64,000 nt of DNA from CBINFS01 sp966250015. GTDB taxonomy: Bacteria; Bacteroidota; Rhodothermia; Rhodothermales; DASSAV01. The notes beneath the pieces were generated by a model. That model was not told the DNA's origin. It was given only the letters and a program-made list of their open reading frames with translations, and ran no database searches. Position 1 is the stretch's first letter. Every line of letters begins with the position of its first letter. Below are positions 44,903-53,728 of this stretch, in pieces. The position numbers and the translations under genes are program-made. The stretch is taken from NCBI GenBank assembly GCA_966250015.1, contig CBINFS010000006.1:88869-152868 (forward strand), written 5' to 3'.

Positions 44903-46639
44903 TTAACGTAATGGTCGGGCCAACACCACGGGTCGCGTGCAGGTTTCCGTTAATCCATTTTCCACGTTCACGGCTTCGAAGTGTACGACGTAGATACCGA
45001 TACGGAGCTCGCGCCCGTCGTCATCCAGCCCATCCCACACGAGCCGCCCTTCGTGCCCGCCGATATAATCGGGGGTGATGTTCCGCACGAGCCTTCCACT
45101 CGAATCGAAGATGCGAAGGCGTACTGACGAGACGTTTTCGATGAGGGAGTAGCTTATTGTGACAAAATCGTCGAGACCGTCGTGGTCGGGCGAGAAAAGC
45201 TCGGGGAAGACCGTAACGGTGGATTCTTTCTGTTCGTCTGGTATCGAGCGGTACAATGCGTTTGGGGCGCCAGGTGTGCCGCCTGAAGGTACGGGGCAAC
45301 TTCCCCAACTGGTTCGATCCGGAGAAGGGGCATCGGGGTCGATGCGTTCGAGCGAGACTCCGGCGGGGTCCACCAGTGCAGCGTTGTGGAGGTTTGGGGT
45401 GTACCAGACCTCATCGAGCAACGTACCGTCTGCCCGGAAAAGGCGCACGGCGTCGCCCGTGTCGCGGAGGTTCAGAGATGAGCGAGCAACCGGAATGAGG
45501 ATCAGGTCATCACGGTCGAACTCAATATCCGGAAAGGCTTCATGGAACATAGCAAGCCCATCTGAAGGGTGAGGGTCGGCATAGAACAGTACGAAGCCGC
45601 CTGGTCTCACTGCAACAGGTCCGGAACCGAACGAGAGCTCGAGCGCCTTTCCTTTTTCATCGGGTTCGCCCGTCCAGTACGCATTTCTCAACGAGAGAAG
45701 CTTGTGTGAGCGTGAGAAAAACTCTACGTATTCCGTCTGATTCGGCAGGCCGTCGTACTGGTTCGTGCGCGGCTGGTACAATATCTCGTTGACGATCACA
45801 TCGCCTGGATTGGCGAAGCGTGCCAGTTCAATGCCCGACGTGTCGACGACGTTGCCGGCCAGATCCTTGAGACCGGAAAGATGGAGCGAACCATCGGGTA
45901 TCGAGTTATGGAAAATACAGATCAGGCTGGTATCACTCGTTGGTTCGATATTTTCCGGACGCCCACCATCGATTTCGATCAGAAGTTCGCTGAGCGAGGC
46001 AGGGGCGAAGGGTTCGTCGAAAAAGAGCTCGAGACGGTTATCGGGCTGCTCCTCAGCGAACACGAGGAACGGTGGCAGCATGTCCGCATGGTAAAGCGAG
46101 TTTGCCCTTCCCGGAGTTGCGCCTGCCGGGTCGATGCAGGAGCCCCAGTTGGCCCGATCGTTCGACGGACCGTACCACGTTCGACGTTCGAGTGAAACGC
46201 CGTCACCGCCCCAAGAATCATCGTATTGGACGGAGTCAATGACCTCGCCGAGATGATACAGATAGACGTTGTCGCCGGTGTTGTTGAGTATGGGCCAGCT
46301 TGCCGGTACGATCGAAGGCACGCCAAACGTGCTTGCCATTGTAGCCGAATCGCGCGAGATCACGAGGAATGTACCAGGGGCTAGCACATTACGGCTTGCG
46401 GAAACCTGGACGGGCAAATTCCGGCTATCGGCAATCCACAACTCATCCGTATAAAACGGCTGGTCAGAGGCGTTATACAGCTCGACGAACTCGAGGTCGC
46501 CGCCTCGCCAGTCGTAGAGGATCTCATTGATGACGAGGCTTCCCTTTTCCTCGGCTGGCAACCGGGAGAACGGTTTTGAATGAACGGGCACCGGTATTAC
46601 ACCGGAAAGCACAAGAAGGAGTATGAGACGCTTTGTCAT
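44903..46639 (-). CDS. Lamin-tail-domain exported protein
   Basis: 578 residues from ATG 46639. An N-terminal signal peptide is followed by a lamin-tail domain (L-V-I-N-E-I-L-Y-D-W, residues about 35-180), a middle Ig-like region, a second lamin-tail domain (V-I-V-N-E-I-L-Y-Q-P, about 280-460), and a FlgD-type C-terminal beta-domain ending at about residue 578 (V-R-L-R-I-F-D-S-S-G-R-L and L-V-W-D-G-L-D-D-D-G). Such proteins are outer-surface or secreted proteins of unknown function in Bacteroidota. It sits 19 bases ahead of sua5 on the same strand. Confidence 0.82.
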   Translation of the reverse strand: MTKRLILLLVLSGVIPVPVHSKPFSRLPAEEKGSLVINEILYDWRGGDLEFVELYNASDQPFYTDELWIADSRNLPVQVSASRNVLAPGTFLVISRDSATMASTFGVPSIVPASWPILNNTGDNVYLYHLGEVIDSVQYDDSWGGDGVSLERRTWYGPSNDRANWGSCIDPAGATPGRANSLYHADMLPPFLVFAEEQPDNRLELFFDEPFAPASLSELLIEIDGGRPENIEPTSDTSLICIFHNSIPDGSLHLSGLKDLAGNVVDTSGIELARFANPGDVIVNEILYQPRTNQYDGLPNQTEYVEFFSRSHKLLSLRNAYWTGEPDEKGKALELSFGSGPVAVRPGGFVLFYADPHPSDGLAMFHEAFPDIEFDRDDLILIPVARSSLNLRDTGDAVRLFRADGTLLDEVWYTPNLHNAALVDPAGVSLERIDPDAPSPDRTSWGSCPVPSGGTPGAPNALYRSIPDEQKESTVTVFPELFSPDHDGLDDFVTISYSLIENVSSVRLRIFDSSGRLVRNITPDYIGGHEGRLVWDGLDDDGRELRIGIYVVHFEAVNVENGLTETCTRPVVLARPLR

Positions 46640-46665
46640 CAGCCGGGGAGCTTTGGTGCGGCTGA
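46638..46665 (-). promoter_or_regulatory. RNA hairpin at the start codon of the lamin-tail gene
   Basis: In the transcript TCAGCCG (46665-46659) can pair with CGGCTGA (46644-46638), and the right arm covers the first two bases of the ATG (46637-46639). If it forms it would hide the translation start. The stem is only 7 bp. Confidence 0.3.
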
Positions 46666-46725
46666 CGAAATGTTCTCATTGTAACGGGAAAAATCAAGAT
46701 TGAGGGTAACCGACGGCGAGCGGTT

Positions 46726-47823
46726 TTAACCGCTTTGTCTGCACGCAACGAACGGCGATAAAGGGGTTCGAGTGACCGCACCGTTCAAAGTGCGCGTGAT
46801 GGCGGGCGCGATCTGGTCGAGGGGGAGGATGGCGTCCGCGATACCTGCTTCGGCAACGGCTTTGGGCATGCCGTAGACGACAGACGTTTCTTCGTCCTGT
46901 GCAAAGACGGTGCCGCCGCTTCGTTTGATGGCGCGAGCCCCCTCGAGACCATCCTTGCCCATTCCCGTCATGACCACTGAAAGGATTTGACCGGCAAAGA
47001 GCTGGTTGGCCGACTCGAATAAAATGTCGACACACGGACGGTGCAGGCTTGCCGAGGGCTCGTCGGGTGTTCGAGCGATGATGCGTCCGGCCCGGCCCTG
47101 CAGGACGAGGTGCTTTCCGCCCTGCGCGATCGTGATGGTGCCGGGCGTAAGCTCCATCCCGTCTTCGGCCTCGCGTACTTCGAGCGCACTCATCGTATTC
47201 AACCGTTCGGCCATCGATCGGGTGAAGTGAGGCGGCATGTGCTGGACGATCACGACCGGAACAGGGAGATCGGCCGGGAGCCCGGGGACAACCTGTTGGA
47301 GGGCAAAAGGGCCGCCCGTCGAGACGCCGATCGTCACGATACGGTAGTCCTTTTTTGATAGACGAGGTAGACCGGGACTGACGGGTGCCGGGGTCGTTTT
47401 CGGAACATCTCGCCGGAAAAGGCGGAAGCGGGAACGAGCGATCGACTTAATTTTTTGAATCAGCTCATTTTCGATCCGGGCAATGTCGAGCGAGACGTAC
47501 GAGAGCTGTTTCGGGATGAAGTCGACGGCGCCCGCACCCAGCGCTTCGATGGTCGCCTGTGCACCTTCTTTTGTGAGGGAGCTGATCATCAAGACGGGGC
47601 AGGGGTGCTCCCGCATGATCTGTTTCAGCGCGGATATCCCGTCGAGGTTGGGCATCTCGACGTCCATCGTGACCACGTCGGGGTCAAGCCTTTTGACCTT
47701 CTCGACTGCTTCCAGACCGTCTCGCGCCGTATCGATCACACGGATCTCCGGGTCGCGCTCCAGCATCATGGAAATCGCTTTCCGCATGAAGGCCGAGTCA
47801 TCGACGACGAGGATCTTGATCAT
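46726..47823 (-). CDS. cheB: Chemotaxis methylesterase CheB
   Basis: 365 residues. N-terminal receiver domain with phospho-acceptor D54 (V-T-M-D-V-E-M-P) and a C-terminal methylesterase domain starting I-G-V-S-T-G-G-P-F, with catalytic Ser in the S-T-G-G segment, H-M-P-P-H and the Asp in M-T-G-M-G-K-D-G. It demethylates or deamidates receptor glutamates to reset the chemotaxis signal. ATG 47823, 24 bases after cheA; last gene of the che operon. Confidence 0.96.
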   Translation of the reverse strand: MIKILVVDDSAFMRKAISMMLERDPEIRVIDTARDGLEAVEKVKRLDPDVVTMDVEMPNLDGISALKQIMREHPCPVLMISSLTKEGAQATIEALGAGAVDFIPKQLSYVSLDIARIENELIQKIKSIARSRFRLFRRDVPKTTPAPVSPGLPRLSKKDYRIVTIGVSTGGPFALQQVVPGLPADLPVPVVIVQHMPPHFTRSMAERLNTMSALEVREAEDGMELTPGTITIAQGGKHLVLQGRAGRIIARTPDEPSASLHRPCVDILFESANQLFAGQILSVVMTGMGKDGLEGARAIKRSGGTVFAQDEETSVVYGMPKAVAEAGIADAILPLDQIAPAITRTLNGAVTRTPLSPFVACRQSG

Positions 47824-47847
47824 GGAACGACGTGGTTAAGACCGAGG

Positions 47848-49716
47848 CTACGCGGTCTGCAATGACCCCAACACGGTCCCGTTGAGTTTTTCGTTGTGCA
47901 TGCGAACGATCTCCGGCACGTCCGCAATCATGATGACCCGGCCGTCGCCCAGGATCGTCGATCCGGCGATCCCCCTTACTTTTTTAAGGTAGTTGCCGAG
48001 TGGTTTTATCACGACTTCTTTCTGCCCGATCAGGTCGTCGACCATCAACCCGAGCTGATGGTGAGCGATGCCCACGATGACGGCGAATTGCCTTTCGAGA
48101 TCGTAGTTCTGTTCGATCCCGAGCGATTCACCAATGCGGATGAGGGGGAGCACCTGGTTCCGGAGACGGAGAATCTCGCGGCCCTGTATGGTGTCGATCT
48201 CATTGCGGGCGATGCTGACCACTTCTATGACGGAGTGGAGCGGTATGGCGAAGGTCTCGTCTGCGACCTTTACCAGCAGGCCCTGAATGATGGCGAGCGT
48301 AAGTGGGAGCTTGAGGGTAAACTTGGTGCCTTTTCCGGGCTCTGATTCGATGTTGATGGTGCCGTTGAGGCGCGTGATGTTCGTCTTGACGACGTCCATG
48401 CCGACGCCCCGACCGGAGACCTGGCTGACCTTTTTAGCGGTGCTGAAACCGGCCCTGAAGACGAGGAGGTAGGCCTCCTTGTCGGTCATTTCCGCCGCTT
48501 CCTTGGGCGTGATGATGCCTTTGTTGATGGCGGCTTCCTTGAGGCGTTCGGGGTGCATGCCGGCGCCGTCGTCTTCGATCACGATGACGACGTGGTTGCC
48601 TTCGTGGGCGGCTGTCAACCTGATTTCACCGACCTCGGGCTTTCCCGCGGCGCGTCGTTTCTCCGGGCTTTCGATGCCGTGGTCGGCCGAGTTTCGAATA
48701 AGGTGTACCAGCGGGTCGCCGATCTCCTCGATGAGCGATTTATCGAGCTCGGTTTCCTCACCCTCGATTACGAGGTTGATCTGTTTGTTAAACTCCTTGG
48801 CGAGGTCACGGACGAGGCGGGGGAACTTGTTGAAGACCCTGCCGATCTGGACCATGCGCGTGCGCATGATGGCCGTCTGGAGCTCGGTTGTTATGAAGTC
48901 GAGCTGAGCGCTCGTATCGGAAAGGTCTCGGAGCAGGTCCTCCCGGTTCGGGACGGTGTGACCGTCTTTGATTACCTGAATGAGGCGGTTACGGCTCAAC
49001 ACGAGCTCGCCGACAAGGTTCATCAGGTTGTCGAGGCGGCTCACTTCCACGCGGATCGTGTCGGTGGCCGATTCCATTTTCTTTCGGCCGATGCCCGTCT
49101 GCTTCTTCGTTGGCGCCTCGGGATCGGTTGAAGCCGGTTCGACCTCCTTTGCAACGGACTCCTCCGTGGGATTGGATTCAGGCTTGTCCTGAACCTCCTG
49201 TGACTCCTGAATGTCCTCTGCCTCTTGAGATGACGGTGCGGTCTCGGATTCCGGGTCAGGTTCCAGGTTTTCTCCCGTAGCGGCCGGGACTGGACCGGGC
49301 GTCTGCTCCGTCTTGCCCTCGGATATCGCGTTTAGACGGGCGATGGTCGTATCGATGTCGATGGGCTCGATGTTCTGATCGACGACCTGCTGCAAGAGCA
49401 CCTTCATGAGGTCGAAGGCGTCCAGCATGACGTCGAGCATCTCCGTCGTGAAGTTGAGCTCGTGCTTCCTGAGCTTGTTCAGAACGTCCTCGAAGTGATG
49501 CGCCAGCACGCTTAGCTGCTCGAGGCTCAAGAATCCTGACGTCCCCTTGACCGTATGGACGGCTCGAAAGATTTTGTCGACGAGCTCGCTGTCCTCGGGT
49601 GTGTTTTCCAGTTGGAGGAGATCGTTATCGAGCGCTTCGAAAATTTCGCGGGTTTCGACCACGAAACTATCGACGATCTCGATCATGTCCTGGTTGAAAA
49701 TGGGATGGTTGGCCAT
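47848..49716 (-). CDS. cheA: Chemotaxis histidine kinase CheA
   Basis: 622 residues. P1 HPt domain with phospho-acceptor H54 (F-R-A-V-H-T-V-K-G-T-S-G-F). From about 130 to 215 is a Glu/Pro/Gln/Ser-rich low-complexity linker with no recognisable P2 CheY/CheB-docking domain. P3 dimerisation, P4 ATPase (H-L-I-R-N-S-A-D-H-G-I-E, D-D-G-A-G-M, G-R-G-V-G-M-D-V-V) and P5 CheW-like regulatory domains follow. ATG 49716 is preferred to an in-frame TTG at 49725. It phosphorylates CheY and CheB. Confidence 0.96.
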   Translation of the reverse strand: MANHPIFNQDMIEIVDSFVVETREIFEALDNDLLQLENTPEDSELVDKIFRAVHTVKGTSGFLSLEQLSVLAHHFEDVLNKLRKHELNFTTEMLDVMLDAFDLMKVLLQQVVDQNIEPIDIDTTIARLNAISEGKTEQTPGPVPAATGENLEPDPESETAPSSQEAEDIQESQEVQDKPESNPTEESVAKEVEPASTDPEAPTKKQTGIGRKKMESATDTIRVEVSRLDNLMNLVGELVLSRNRLIQVIKDGHTVPNREDLLRDLSDTSAQLDFITTELQTAIMRTRMVQIGRVFNKFPRLVRDLAKEFNKQINLVIEGEETELDKSLIEEIGDPLVHLIRNSADHGIESPEKRRAAGKPEVGEIRLTAAHEGNHVVIVIEDDGAGMHPERLKEAAINKGIITPKEAAEMTDKEAYLLVFRAGFSTAKKVSQVSGRGVGMDVVKTNITRLNGTINIESEPGKGTKFTLKLPLTLAIIQGLLVKVADETFAIPLHSVIEVVSIARNEIDTIQGREILRLRNQVLPLIRIGESLGIEQNYDLERQFAVIVGIAHHQLGLMVDDLIGQKEVVIKPLGNYLKKVRGIAGSTILGDGRVIMIADVPEIVRMHNEKLNGTVLGSLQTA

Positions 49717-49769
49717 ATTGAGCAAGGGGAAGGAAGACTATGGATCAATTTTGCCGGAGACGCAGGGGA

Positions 49770-50753
49770 TCAACCTCCGAATAATTTGTCGATGTCGTCC
49801 TGTGAGGCTTTGCAACCTGCTTCAGGGTCTGAAGCGAGAATCGCGTCGATTTCGGCCTGTGAAGACTTCTCGGTCGAGCCAAACAGCGCGTCGATGTCGT
49901 CACTGGAAGCCAGCGAACTCGTTGAAGCGCTATCTCCGAAGAGCGCATCGATGTCCTGCTGTGATGAAGGAACGGCGTCCTGATGATCGAGCCGGTGTGT
50001 GTCTGAGTCAGCGACGTAGGTGTGACTATTGATGATCTGATCGACGGCTGCCTGCAGCTTGCCCGACCGGTCGTATCGAGCCTGGGAGTCGAAGGTACCG
50101 GATCCCAGCTCGATGTGGTCGTCCACGGAATCGAACGTGCCGGTGGTGAGGCGTTCGACGAGCCGGTCCAGCTTCTTTCGTATCGACTCGATCACGTGGT
50201 TGACCGACGCGATCTGCTGCGACGTGATGTCCTGGACCTGCAACGAGATCATGATCCGGTTCATGCGGTTCCGGACGGAATCGAGCGTCTCGACCTGATC
50301 CTTCATGGCCTGCCGCGCCGGCATCAGCGAGGCCTCTTTCCGGGCGAAGCAGGCTTCCACCTCGTCGAGCAGCTCTTTGCGATCAGTTAATCCTTTTCGA
50401 AGGATCTCGAAGACTTCCCTTTCCGCGGCGTCGCGCTGGTCAAGGGCAGCGGCAATCTCGTTCTGGCGTGCGCCAACGCGTTCTATTTGTTCGAAGACCT
50501 CGTCGACCAGGTCGAGGATCTCGGTGGTAGCGAGCTCGGTGGCCTGCGAGACGCTCTTCAGTTGCGAGGTCGCATGGGGCATCGAGTGCGTGCTCTCGGT
50601 GAGGGACCGGTTGATCTCGTCCATTAAAGGCGTGATCTCCTTCAGGAAGTAAAGCACTTCCTCGATGAAGGGTACAGCGCGATGGCCGAGAACGAACACG
50701 GCACGCAGCTCGCTGATCTTACTCAGGATGTCGTTGATGTTGTGAAGCGTCAT
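49770..50753 (-). CDS. CheZ-like CheY-phosphatase with four C-terminal CheY-binding motifs
   Basis: 327 residues. The long helical core carries S-L-Q-V-Q-D-I-T-S-Q-Q-I (about residue 195); Asp and the Gln four residues later correspond to the catalytic pair of CheZ. The last 65 residues are mostly disordered and contain four copies of S-(S/Q)-x-(D/E)-I-D-(A/K)-(L/I)-(F/L): residues about 263-273, 283-292, 297-306 and 317-327. The last, S-Q-D-D-I-D-K-L-F-G-G, resembles the CheY-binding end of CheZ and the N-terminus of FliM. It starts 12 bases after cheY. It should dephosphorylate CheY-P. Confidence 0.8.
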   Translation of the reverse strand: MTLHNINDILSKISELRAVFVLGHRAVPFIEEVLYFLKEITPLMDEINRSLTESTHSMPHATSQLKSVSQATELATTEILDLVDEVFEQIERVGARQNEIAAALDQRDAAEREVFEILRKGLTDRKELLDEVEACFARKEASLMPARQAMKDQVETLDSVRNRMNRIMISLQVQDITSQQIASVNHVIESIRKKLDRLVERLTTGTFDSVDDHIELGSGTFDSQARYDRSGKLQAAVDQIINSHTYVADSDTHRLDHQDAVPSSQQDIDALFGDSASTSSLASSDDIDALFGSTEKSSQAEIDAILASDPEAGCKASQDDIDKLFGG

Positions 50754-50765
50754 AGCAGGAGCCGA

Positions 50766-51134
50766 TCAGGAGGTTTTCATGATGAGGTTAATCTTGTCGC
50801 GCAATACCTCAGGGGTAAAGGGTTTTACCACGTAGTTATTGACGCGCGCATGCATGGCGGCGATCACGTCCTCTTTCATGCCGCGTGTGGTGACCATGAG
50901 GATCGGAAGCGAACTGAACTTGGGGTGCTCGCGAACGGCTTTGGTCAGCTCGAGGCCGTTCATATTCGGCATGTTCCAGTCGGTTATGAGAAAGTCGGCG
51001 CCTTCTCCTTCTAGTTTTTCCAGCGCGTCGTTTCCGTCCTCGGCCTCGAGGAGGTCGTTATATCCAATCTCACGAAGGGCATTACGGACGATCCTTCGCA
51101 TAGTGGGTGAGTCGTCTACGACCAGAAACTTCAT
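50766..51134 (-). CDS. cheY: Chemotaxis response regulator CheY
   Basis: 122 residues, a single receiver domain. Acidic pocket V-V-D-D-S near residue 6, phospho-acceptor D52 (I-T-D-W-N-M-P), conserved Thr in V-T-T-R-G and Lys in V-V-K-P-F. The W after the phospho-site is seen in E. coli CheY (D57-W58), supporting it as the flagellar-motor CheY. 25 bases after the second response regulator. Confidence 0.93.
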   Translation of the reverse strand: MKFLVVDDSPTMRRIVRNALREIGYNDLLEAEDGNDALEKLEGEGADFLITDWNMPNMNGLELTKAVREHPKFSSLPILMVTTRGMKEDVIAAMHARVNNYVVKPFTPEVLRDKINLIMKTS

Positions 51135-51159
51135 GATTCAGCCTCTGCTTGGTTACAAT

Positions 51160-51522
51160 TCAAATGTATTTGGCGACTTCATACTGGATCCGTTTTTGGT
51201 CAAACGGCTTGGGCAGGAATGCGGTGGCTCCGGACTCGAGCCCGCGGTCGACGTCTTCGTCACCTGTCCGTGAGGACAGGATGATGATGGGGACCTCCTT
51301 ATAGGCGCGGTCTTTACGGATGGCCTGGACGAGCCCGAACCCGTCGAGCCGGGGCATGTTGAGGTCGGTAATGATCAGATCCGGATGTTGGCCGGCGAGC
51401 AATTCGAGCGCTTCCAGGCCGTCACGGGCCGTTATGACCCTCAGGCCGGCGGTACGGAGAGCGTACATTACCATTTTGCGTATCGTGGTCGAATCGTCGA
51501 CCACCAGTACAGATTTTGGCAT
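51160..51522 (-). CDS. Second stand-alone response regulator, CheY-like
   Basis: 120 residues, receiver domain only, with V-V-D-D-S near residue 8, phospho-acceptor D53 (I-T-D-L-N-M-P), Ser in L-S-S-R-T and Lys in P-K-P-F. It differs from the neighbouring CheY by having L not W after the phospho-Asp, and S-S-R-T rather than T-T-R-G. It might be a phosphate sink or act on another output. It lies 3 bases after cheR. Confidence 0.9.
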   Translation of the reverse strand: MPKSVLVVDDSTTIRKMVMYALRTAGLRVITARDGLEALELLAGQHPDLIITDLNMPRLDGFGLVQAIRKDRAYKEVPIIILSSRTGDEDVDRGLESGATAFLPKPFDQKRIQYEVAKYI

Positions 51523-51526
51523 GGTG

Positions 51527-52396
51527 CTATTCCTTCCTGTAAGCGATCGTTTTATCGAAGCGAACCGGTTGAAACGCCTGCGTTACTCCGTATAGCGTTT
51601 CGGAGAATCCGACCAGCAGGTACCCGCCGGGGGCGAGACTGTTGTAGAGGCTCTCGACGACCTGTTGCTTGGACGGCCCGTCAAAGTAGATCAGGACGTT
51701 GGCGCACACGATGACGTCGAATCCTCTCATGGTGCTCATGCCCGCCCGATTCATCAAGTTCAGAATCTTAAAGCTCACGGCATTCCGGATGTCTGACCGG
51801 AGGGTGAACCGTTCGGCTTCAACCGAAAAGTATTTCATGTATTCCGGAGGTACGTTCCGAACGGCGTATGTCCCGTAAACACCTGCACGCGCCTTCTCGA
51901 TGACCTCCGAGTTGATATCGGTGCCTATCAGCTCGAACCGCAGCTCCGGCCACCGGGGCTGGACTTTTTCGCGGATCATCATCGCCATCGTGTAGGCTTC
52001 ATCGCCCGTAGAGCACGCGGCGCTCCAGATCCGGAGCGGGCGCGAAACGAATCGATCTCGTTGCCTTGCCAGCTCGGGTAAAATTTCGGTTTCGAGTGCT
52101 TCGAGCTGCGGGATATTCCGAAAAAAGTACGTCTCATTGATCGTAATGGCATTTACCAGCTGAGGCATCTCGCGGTGGAATCCGCCATTACTCAAGAAGT
52201 CGAAATAGGCATTAAAATCCGGAAGGCCCAGCGATTGGAGCCGCCTCCCGACTCTACTTTCAAGCAGATACCGTTTGTTATCCTGGAAATAAATCCCGGT
52301 GTGCTCGTACACGAACGAACGGAGCACACCAAACATGTGCTCGGACAGGGCGGATTGGTTTCGCGCCGACAGATCAAGCTGTTCCAACAAACTCAT
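51527..52396 (-). CDS. cheR: Chemotaxis protein methyltransferase CheR
   Basis: 289 residues from ATG 52396 with RBS GGTGAG. N-terminal helical domain with F-V-Y-E-H-T-G-I-Y-F, and SAM-binding W-S-A-A-C-S-T-G-D-E-A-Y-T near residue 124; the G-T-D-I-N-S-E-V-I segment and F-D-V-I-V-C-A-N-V-L-I-Y-F follow. It methylates receptor glutamates. The ATG lies 12 bases after the HEAT protein stop. Confidence 0.95.
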   Translation of the reverse strand: MSLLEQLDLSARNQSALSEHMFGVLRSFVYEHTGIYFQDNKRYLLESRVGRRLQSLGLPDFNAYFDFLSNGGFHREMPQLVNAITINETYFFRNIPQLEALETEILPELARQRDRFVSRPLRIWSAACSTGDEAYTMAMMIREKVQPRWPELRFELIGTDINSEVIEKARAGVYGTYAVRNVPPEYMKYFSVEAERFTLRSDIRNAVSFKILNLMNRAGMSTMRGFDVIVCANVLIYFDGPSKQQVVESLYNSLAPGGYLLVGFSETLYGVTQAFQPVRFDKTIAYRKE

Positions 52397-52408
52397 AATC
52401 TCACCCAC

Positions 52409-53701
52409 TCAAAAAGGCTCTTCAGGCGTCGCCATATATCCTGTTGAAGTCGACAGTGCTTCGATCCTGCTCGCCGCATCGGCGGCAAACGAAGCGACCA
52501 TGGGGTCCGGATCGTCGAGGCCGACGTGCAGGACGGACTCCATCAACAAGCCGCCGATTCGCAGGCCGACGTTGATGGCGGCCAGCTTGGTCTCCGTACC
52601 CAGGTCGTCGAACGATCCGATGATGTACCCCGAGGCGTCCGAGATTTCGAGGTCGGTCGGATTTCCCTTCGAAAGTAGCCCGAGCGTGAAGCCGACTCCG
52701 ACGGTTGGCGCGATCTGCCGCATCCTGGCCAGACGAAGGAGAATGTGGAGGCTCCGGCTGTCCTCCGCGATAGCGTTGAAGATTTCGACGTCCAGGCGCT
52801 CGCTGATTCCGGCGTGGCTGAGCAGAACGACGATCGCAGTCTCGTCGAGCATTTTCTTCAATCCGCGAATGCCGGCGATTTGAAACGACTCGTCGCTATC
52901 GTCGAGCATTTCGATCAGGTGCGAACGAAGGAAATCCGGGAGGTCTTCCGGTGGGCGATTCTGTGACTCGATCAGGTCGACCAGGCTTCGGATTACGATG
53001 GGCCTGGCCATCGCGTCGACCTGCTGGACCTGCTTCACCAGTACGTCGAATATGCCCGGCTCATTCCTCGATGCGAGGCCTTCGGCGGCGGTTAGCTGGA
53101 GGAAGGGGTCGGGGTCGCTCAACGCTTTTTGAAGAAGGCGGCACGACGATTCATTGCGGAACGACGACAGGGCGGTAACGACGGCAGGACGGGTGTAGGG
53201 CTCGCGCTCGTACAGGTCGGCGAGCCGGTCGGTGTATTGCTCGCCCCGGAGTGCACCGAGCGCTTCGATCGCCGCAATAACGACGTTTGGTTCTTCGTCG
53301 TCCAGGCGCCGGGCGATGGCATCGACCAGCCGACCGGCAGGGAGCTCGGCGAGGAGGTCGATCACGAACTTGCGAACGTCGCGATCGTCGTCATCGAGGT
53401 ACGGCTCCAGTACGGCAACTGAGGCTTCACCGATACCTAAAAGCACTTCTCCAGCAAGGTTGAGCACGCGGATGTCTTCACATTTGATAAGCGGTGCGAC
53501 CTTCTCGGCGGCATCTTTTGACCGGCACGCGGTCAGGAACCTTGCGGCGTGCTCACGAACGCCGGCATCCTCATCCTGAAGGAGATACGCCGCCGCCTCG
53601 GCGGCCACGCACTCCCCACTCCTGGCAGCCAGCTCGTCGAGTGCGGCGCACCTGACGAGCGGATCCGAATCCTTCAAACGAATCTGCGCAGAGGAAGGCA
53701 T
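52409..53701 (-). CDS. HEAT-repeat protein in the chemotaxis operon
   Basis: 430 residues made almost entirely of PBS-lyase-type HEAT repeats of about 30 residues (for example D-P-L-V-R-C-A-A-L-D-E-L-A-A-R and D-D-R-D-V-R-K-F-V-I-D-L-L-A-E-L). No signal, membrane segment or enzymatic motif is seen, so it is probably a protein-protein scaffold. It lies between cheW and cheR, 27 and 12 bases away, and is most likely transcribed with them. Such a protein has no standard role in chemotaxis. Confidence 0.85.
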   Translation of the reverse strand: MPSSAQIRLKDSDPLVRCAALDELAARSGECVAAEAAAYLLQDEDAGVREHAARFLTACRSKDAAEKVAPLIKCEDIRVLNLAGEVLLGIGEASVAVLEPYLDDDDRDVRKFVIDLLAELPAGRLVDAIARRLDDEEPNVVIAAIEALGALRGEQYTDRLADLYEREPYTRPAVVTALSSFRNESSCRLLQKALSDPDPFLQLTAAEGLASRNEPGIFDVLVKQVQQVDAMARPIVIRSLVDLIESQNRPPEDLPDFLRSHLIEMLDDSDESFQIAGIRGLKKMLDETAIVVLLSHAGISERLDVEIFNAIAEDSRSLHILLRLARMRQIAPTVGVGFTLGLLSKGNPTDLEISDASGYIIGSFDDLGTETKLAAINVGLRIGGLLMESVLHVGLDDPDPMVASFAADAASRIEALSTSTGYMATPEEPF

Positions 53702-53728
53702 TGGACTATCTATCTCAGCAGAGGTCTA

